From Paludisphaera rhizosphaerae (GTDB taxonomy: Bacteria > Planctomycetota > Planctomycetia > Isosphaerales > Isosphaeraceae), in NCBI RefSeq assembly GCF_011065895.1, contig NZ_JAALCR010000048.1, positions 1 through 36,356 on the forward strand: a stretch of DNA of 36,356 nucleotides, read 5' to 3'. The position numbers and the translations under genes are program-made. Positions 31,566-36,356 of this stretch are shown here, in pieces. Numbering within the stretch: the stretch's first letter is position 1; each line of letters opens with the position of its first letter. Under the pieces are notes generated by a model. That model was not told the origin of the DNA. It ran no database searches and saw only the letters and a program-made list of their open reading frames with translations.

Positions 31566-31686
31566 CGCCCGACTCTCCCGTAATGAACGAATCCATGCCC
31601 CGAAGGAGCGTAACCGAACGCCCCCGATGCTGGCAAACGACGTCGAGACGCAAAACCTCACCCAATCGTCACTGTCGCATGAGTGA

Positions 31687-31715
31687 TTGCGTAGCGAACC
31701 TGTGATGAGTACACT
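31687..31715 (+). promoter_or_regulatory. Candidate sigma-70-type promoter of the 1448-residue surface protein gene
   Basis: TTGCGT (31687-31692) and TACACT (31710-31715) are 17 nt apart, followed by an A-tract (GAAAAAATTC). They lie in the 260-bp divergent gap, about 110 nt before the GTG start at 31826. The pair resembles the one before gyrA in sequence and spacing. Confidence 0.45.
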
Positions 31716-31825
31716 GAAAAAATTCGTTCGGCGACCTCCGCAGGCGATCGCCGAACCGGTTTGCAGGCCCCGCCGCTCGATTCCAGGCGCGGCCGATCCG
31801 CGATTGAGCTGCGAGGTTCCTCTCC

Positions 31826-34800
31826 GTGATTCGCAAGATTCGTGCAGTCGTGCGCGCCGAGCGTCGTCGGAAGCCGTTGCTGGAAGGGCTTGAGATCCGC
31901 GCCGTGCCGGCCTCGGCCGTGGCGGCGGACGCGGTCGCGAACGCGGCGGCCATCCGCGGGACCGTGTTCGAGGATGTGAACTACGGCGGCGGCGGCGCAG
32001 GGCGGAGCCAGGCCGCCAGCGGCGGCGTCGGGATCTCCGGGACGCGGGTCGAGCTGTACGGTGCGACGGGCGCCTACCTGTCGGCGACGACCACCGACGC
32101 GGCCGGCGGCTACGAGTTCTCGGGGTTGGCGGCGGGGGCGTCATACTCCGTGCGGGTGGTCGATTCGACGGTGACCTCCACCCGCGTCGGCGGGACCTCG
32201 TGGTACATCTTCGCCGTGCCGACCTATCGCACCGACGCAACCTCCGGGACGGCCGCGCCGGTCGTCAATGAGGTGGGCGGCGCGAACCCCGCCGGCCAGG
32301 ACTCGGACGCGAAGGGCCCCGGCGGGAACCTGAGCGACGCGGCCCTGGAACAGTCGGTGGCGCGGGTGTCGATCCCGGCCGGCGCGACGGCCGTGGCCGG
32401 CGTGGATTTCGGCTTCAACTTCGATACGGTGGTCAACACGAACGACGCCGGCCAGGGGAGCCTGCGGCAGTTCATCGTCAACAGCAACGCCATCGGCGGC
32501 GAGAAGACCCTCGCCCAGGCGGGGCTGCCGGCCGGCTATGAATCCACCGTCTTCATGGTGCCGCAGGCGGCCCTGACGGACGGCGTTGCCGTCTTCTCCG
32601 TCATGACGATGCTGCCCGGCGTCACCGGGCCGTGGACGCGGATCGACGGCACCACGCAGACCAGGAACGTCGGCGATACGAACCCCGGCGTCCAGGGGAC
32701 GGGCGGGACGGTCGGCGTCGACGGCCTGGCGCTGGCGAAGGTCGACAAACCCGAGGTCGAGATCCGCGACGGTGCCTCGGTGGGCATCGGTCTGGGATTC
32801 GGCGGCGCCGATCAGGTCCTGACGGGCGTCGCGATCCACGGGTTCGACGGGCAGGACGTCAACGCCGGCCGGTCCCGCACGCTCATCGAAAAGAACTTCC
32901 TGGGCTCGACCGCGAAATCCTTCTCCGACCCCGGCCCGGGCGAGCGGACCGGCTGGGGGCTGATCACAAGTTATCAATCGTATGACGTGACGATTCGGAA
33001 CAACTTGATGGGCTTCAGCGGACACAAGGGCGTTTACGCCGACTGGGGCGGCAACTTGACCGTTACGGGCAACGAGATTCTCAGCGCCGCGCTCGACGCC
33101 CCGCGCGAACTCGACGGCCCGCTCGGGTCCGCCGTCCGCGCGCTCCATGTCGGCTGGATCACCTTCGCCGGCAATCTCATCGTGGACGGAGGCGGCGCAG
33201 GCGTCTTCGTCGACTATGGGTACGGGACCATCGCGAACAATACGATCCAGGGCAACGGCCGACTGGGGTATTCCACCGCGGGAATCAACCTGAACGCCGC
33301 CAACATCACGACCTCGCGCAACGTCATCAGCGCGAATTACGGTGCCGGGGTGCTGGTCGGCAAGGACTCCGTCTACAACGTCATCACCCAGAACTCGATC
33401 TTCGACAACGGCGTGGCCGCCTTGCCGGGCGGGACGCCCAGCGGACAGCTCGGCATCGACCTGCTCCTGCCGTCGAACGATCAGAAGCTCGGGACGGCGC
33501 CGTTCGTCACGGTCAACAAGGTCGGCGGCGTCTCGACCGTCGGCGGCAACTTCCTGACCAACTTCCCGATCCTCGCCCGCGCCGTCGTCCACGACGGCTA
33601 CCTGGAGCTGAGCGGATACACGAGCCAGACCCCCGGGGCGGTGATCGAGCTGTTCATCGGCGACGGCGACCCTTCGGGCTTCGGCGAGGGGAAGACGTTC
33701 CTCGTCACCCTGACCGAAGGCTCGGCCGACGACCTGGACCAGACCCGCGGGAGCTACGGGCCCAGCCTGATCAACGGCCTGTCGCAGGGGAAGGACGTCG
33801 ACGCCAATCGGTTCCGGTTCCTCGTGCCGCTGTCGTCCCTGCCGGGGGTCGGCGTGGGGACGCCCCTCACGGCGACGTCCACGCTGAACCGCGCGACGTC
33901 CGAGTTCAGCGGACAGGTGATCGTCGCGAACGCGACGACGGGCTCGATCCAGGGGACGGTCTTCGAGGACGTGAACTACGGCGGCGGCCCGGGAAGGGAC
34001 CAGGCCGGCAGCCAGGGAGTCGGCCGCCCCGGCGTCCGGGTTGAGTTGTACGACGCGGCCGGCGCTTTCCTGACGGCCACGACCACCGACGCGAACGGCC
34101 GATACCAGTTCAGCGGGCTGCCGCTGGCCACGACGTACTCGGTCCGGGTCGTCGACGCCTCGGTGACCTCGTCGCGCCCGGGGGGGACGACGGCGGGCCT
34201 GCTCGCCGTCCAGACCTACGGCACCGGCGTGGGCCAGGGAACGGTCACGCCCGTCGTCGACGAGGTGGGCGGCGCGGACCCCTTCGGCCAGGACTCCGGG
34301 GCTAAGGGCCTCGGCGGAAACCTGAACGACGCGGCCCTCGAACAGTCGGTGACGAAGGTCAAATTCGGGACCGGCGCGACCGAGATCGTCGGCGTGGACT
34401 TCGGGTTCAACTTCGACACCGTGGTCAACGCCAACGACGCCGGCCAGGGGAGCCTGCGGCAGTTCATCGTCAACAGCAACGCCCTGCTCAACGACGGGCT
34501 CGACCAGGACGACGTGAGCCAAACCATCCCAGAGGGCGTGGAGGCGACGGTCTTCATGATCCCCGGCGCGGGGGTGAAGACGATCACCCTGGCCAGCCGG
34601 CTTCCCGCGATCGCCGACGACGACACCTGGATCGACGCCCTGATGCAGGCCGGCGCCGCGCCCGGCGCGCCGGTCGTCGAGCTGGTCGGCTCCTCCACGC
34701 TGTCGAATGGGCTGACGGTCCTGAACGCCAGCCGGAGCCTGATCCGCGGCCTGACGATCCGGGGGTTCACGGCGAGCGGAGTGGCGGTCCTCGGCGACGA

Positions 34801-36172
34801 GACGATCGGCGGCCGGATCGTGGGGAACGTCATCGCCCACAACGGCAAGGGGGTCGTCGTCGGCTCGTCGGCGACGGCCGCCGGCCCGAGGGGGATCACC
34901 ATCTCGCGGAACAGCATCTACGCCAACGCCCTCATGGGGATCGACCTGGGCGACGACGGCCCGACCCCCAACGACGACCATGACGCGGACTCCGGCCCCA
35001 ACCGCCTGCTGAACGCCCCGATCATCACGAGCGTGACCCCCAGGGCGATTTACGGGGAATACCACGGCGACACCAGCGCGCTCCTCGTGGAGTTCTTCAT
35101 CGCCGACTCGCTGGACCTCTCGGGATCCGGCGAGGGGCGGACGTTCCTCATGTTCGATGGAGTCGAGCCGACGAGCCACACGGGGGACGGAAAGATCGTC
35201 GCCCTGCTCAACGAACCCCTGCCGGCCGGCGCCTACCTGACGGCCGTCGTCTGGGACTTGCTGACCGGCGACACCTCGGAGTTCTCCGCGATCTTCCGGA
35301 CGGACGCCGATCTGGTCGTCGGCCGGAGCACGGATCCGGCCGTCGGCGTCGTCGGCCAGGAGCTGACCTACACGATCCTGGTGACCAACCGGGGTTCCAA
35401 CGCGGCCAGCGGCGTGATCGCGACCGAGAACCTCCCCGCCGGAGTCGAGTTCGTCTCCGCCTCCACGTCGCAGGGGACCGTGACGCAGTCGGACGGCGTC
35501 GTGACCGCGGCGCTCGGCGACCTGGCCCCCGGCGCGACCGCCACGGTGACCCTCGTCGTCCGGCTCATAATGGCCGGCGACCTCACGAGCACGACGACCG
35601 TCGACGCCGACCAGCCCATCGCCGATCCCGCCAGCCGCAGCTCGCAGGCGAGGATCCGGGTCATGGCGGCGCCCGTCCAGCCGCCGGCCGGGACTCCCTC
35701 TCAGCCTCAGCCCCAACCTCAATCGCCGGTCGCGGTATCGTCGCTCACGCGCTCCGGCTTCCGCCGGGCGCCGACGTCTCTCACGCTCGGATTCAGCGGC
35801 CCCCTCGACCCGTCCACGTCACAAGATGCGAGCAACTATCGAATCGAAGTCGTCTCGCCCCGGGGCCGGACGATCCGGGCCGTCCGGGTCGCCTCGGCCT
35901 CGTACGACGCCGCGGCCCAGACGGTCACGCTGGGGTTCCGCCGCCGGCTCTACCCCTTCGCCCGATATCGAATCACGGTGAACGGCTCCACCCCCGGCGG
36001 GGTGGCCGACGCGTCGGGACGCCTTATCGACGGAGCCGGGACCAACCGGCCGGGGAGCGACTACGTCCGGACGTTCAACCGCAGCATCCTGACGGCCCTG
36101 ACCGCCCGGGCCGTCGACGCGGCGCTCCCCCACATCGCCGTGCTACACGCCGCGATGCGCGCGACGCGCTGA
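31826..36172 (+). CDS. Large secreted SdrD-B / beta-helix / DUF11 / Ig-like protein with internal duplication
   Basis: This 1448-residue protein starts at a GTG (31826). The N-terminus is basic (RAVVRAERRRKPLLEG) with a LLEGLEIRAVPAS signature like the LE.R-type exported proteins of the phylum and no ordinary signal peptide. Domains: an SdrD-B/carboxypeptidase-regulatory-like fold at about 44-200 (GTVFEDVNYGGG), then NTNDAGQGSLRQFIVNSNA (CSLREA-like) and a right-handed beta-helix to about 640; a second copy of the same module from about 708 to 1150; a DUF11 domain at about 1158-1270 (LTYTILVTNRGSNAASGV); a Pro/Gln linker (PSQPQPQPQSP); and an SbsA-type Ig-like domain at about 1301-1415. It is probably a surface or matrix protein. 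The C-terminus shows no sorting motif that I recognise. Confidence 0.9.
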   Translation: MIRKIRAVVRAERRRKPLLEGLEIRAVPASAVAADAVANAAAIRGTVFEDVNYGGGGAGRSQAASGGVGISGTRVELYGATGAYLSATTTDAAGGYEFSGLAAGASYSVRVVDSTVTSTRVGGTSWYIFAVPTYRTDATSGTAAPVVNEVGGANPAGQDSDAKGPGGNLSDAALEQSVARVSIPAGATAVAGVDFGFNFDTVVNTNDAGQGSLRQFIVNSNAIGGEKTLAQAGLPAGYESTVFMVPQAALTDGVAVFSVMTMLPGVTGPWTRIDGTTQTRNVGDTNPGVQGTGGTVGVDGLALAKVDKPEVEIRDGASVGIGLGFGGADQVLTGVAIHGFDGQDVNAGRSRTLIEKNFLGSTAKSFSDPGPGERTGWGLITSYQSYDVTIRNNLMGFSGHKGVYADWGGNLTVTGNEILSAALDAPRELDGPLGSAVRALHVGWITFAGNLIVDGGGAGVFVDYGYGTIANNTIQGNGRLGYSTAGINLNAANITTSRNVISANYGAGVLVGKDSVYNVITQNSIFDNGVAALPGGTPSGQLGIDLLLPSNDQKLGTAPFVTVNKVGGVSTVGGNFLTNFPILARAVVHDGYLELSGYTSQTPGAVIELFIGDGDPSGFGEGKTFLVTLTEGSADDLDQTRGSYGPSLINGLSQGKDVDANRFRFLVPLSSLPGVGVGTPLTATSTLNRATSEFSGQVIVANATTGSIQGTVFEDVNYGGGPGRDQAGSQGVGRPGVRVELYDAAGAFLTATTTDANGRYQFSGLPLATTYSVRVVDASVTSSRPGGTTAGLLAVQTYGTGVGQGTVTPVVDEVGGADPFGQDSGAKGLGGNLNDAALEQSVTKVKFGTGATEIVGVDFGFNFDTVVNANDAGQGSLRQFIVNSNALLNDGLDQDDVSQTIPEGVEATVFMIPGAGVKTITLASRLPAIADDDTWIDALMQAGAAPGAPVVELVGSSTLSNGLTVLNASRSLIRGLTIRGFTASGVAVLGDETIGGRIVGNVIAHNGKGVVVGSSATAAGPRGITISRNSIYANALMGIDLGDDGPTPNDDHDADSGPNRLLNAPIITSVTPRAIYGEYHGDTSALLVEFFIADSLDLSGSGEGRTFLMFDGVEPTSHTGDGKIVALLNEPLPAGAYLTAVVWDLLTGDTSEFSAIFRTDADLVVGRSTDPAVGVVGQELTYTILVTNRGSNAASGVIATENLPAGVEFVSASTSQGTVTQSDGVVTAALGDLAPGATATVTLVVRLIMAGDLTSTTTVDADQPIADPASRSSQARIRVMAAPVQPPAGTPSQPQPQPQSPVAVSSLTRSGFRRAPTSLTLGFSGPLDPSTSQDASNYRIEVVSPRGRTIRAVRVASASYDAAAQTVTLGFRRRLYPFARYRITVNGSTPGGVADASGRLIDGAGTNRPGSDYVRTFNRSILTALTARAVDAALPHIAVLHAAMRATR

Positions 36173-36236
36173 GATCGAGCGGCGTCAATCGTCCCCCCTC
36201 CCGCCGGGCTGACGACCTGACACATTTTCGGCGGCG

Positions 36237-36330
36237 GCGATCAGATGAGGGGGACGACCGCCGTTGGGTTCACGTCCGGCGGCTGGTTCCTGATGCGACG
36301 CCGATCCCCCCTCATCCGGCCCTGCGGGCC
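36237..36330 (+). repeat. Core-only palindromic repeat copy R5
   Basis: Only the inner part of the element remains: the right arm of hairpin B (GCGATC), the closing stem GATGAGGGGG with CCCCCTCATC, the apical hairpin (GCCG..CGGC) and hairpin C, GGCCC-TGC-GGGCC. Outer hairpins A and D are missing and the flanks are unrelated. It lies 64 nt after the stop of the large surface protein gene, in the same orientation as R1, R3 and R4. Nothing else is visible in 36173-36356. Confidence 0.8.
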
Positions 36331-36356
36331 AATACTGTTCGGCACGGGAATTGAGC

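Noticed and set aside
32141-35722. 1193-codon open frame on the minus strand opposite the large surface protein gene
   Set aside because: It is full of Asp/Arg/Val/Gly with no recognisable domain and no ribosome binding site, while the plus strand encodes clear domains.
1-36356. Search for tRNA, rRNA, integrase, transposase or a CRISPR array
   Set aside because: None could be seen by reading; the mobile signal is confined to the palindromic repeats, which encode nothing of their own.

Overview
The window looks like the chromosome of a planctomycete, most likely a member of the Isosphaeraceae (Paludisphaera/Singulisphaera-like). The reasons are the very high GC content, a PSCyt1/DUF1549/DUF1553 cytochrome next to a PVC-type propeller-HEAT-cytochrome protein, a cytochrome fused to a copper monooxygenase-like module, a TIGR03067 protein, short anchored proteins with the 'RRRWQxGxRTLILLT' N-terminus, and large secreted proteins that begin with a basic, LE.R-type N-terminal signature. 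No rRNA, tRNA, CRISPR array, integrase or transposase was seen. Family names come from motif reading, not from database searches.

Layout. 0.2-14.2 kb is a run of minus-strand genes. In transcription order these are a Tat-exported sugar isomerase/epimerase-like protein; a tandemly duplicated two-gene cassette of anchored unknown proteins; a compact operon of Gfo/Idh/MocA oxidoreductase, MFS transporter and TauD-like dioxygenase; and the PVC cytochrome pair. At 14.6-21.3 kb the plus strand carries the cytochrome/copper-monooxygenase protein, gyrA, a truncated AAA ATPase remnant, a zinc-ribbon protein whose ribosome binding site lies inside a hairpin, and a GT4 glycosyltransferase. At 21.4-25.5 kb there are three tandem paralogous FG-GAP beta-propeller proteins on the minus strand. 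At 25.7-31.6 kb there are an ADP-ribosylglycohydrolase plus PPP phosphatase pair, a CPBP protease, an AHSA1/SRPBCC protein, a TIGR03067 protein, an OFA-type MFS transporter with an overlapping 41-residue partner, and a protein with a C-terminal J domain. At 31.8-36.2 kb there is a 1448-residue secreted protein built from two copies of an SdrD-B/beta-helix module plus DUF11 and Ig-like domains.

The most unusual signal is a family of about 160-bp, multiply palindromic repeats with one architecture: hairpin A, hairpin B, a long closing stem around a variable apical hairpin, hairpin C, hairpin D. There are five copies plus one internally deleted derivative. Most sit close to stop codons, one lies between divergent genes, and one is inserted in frame inside the PSCyt1 gene, adding about 53 residues to the protein. 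Stem substitutions between copies are compensated, which suggests that the fold is maintained.
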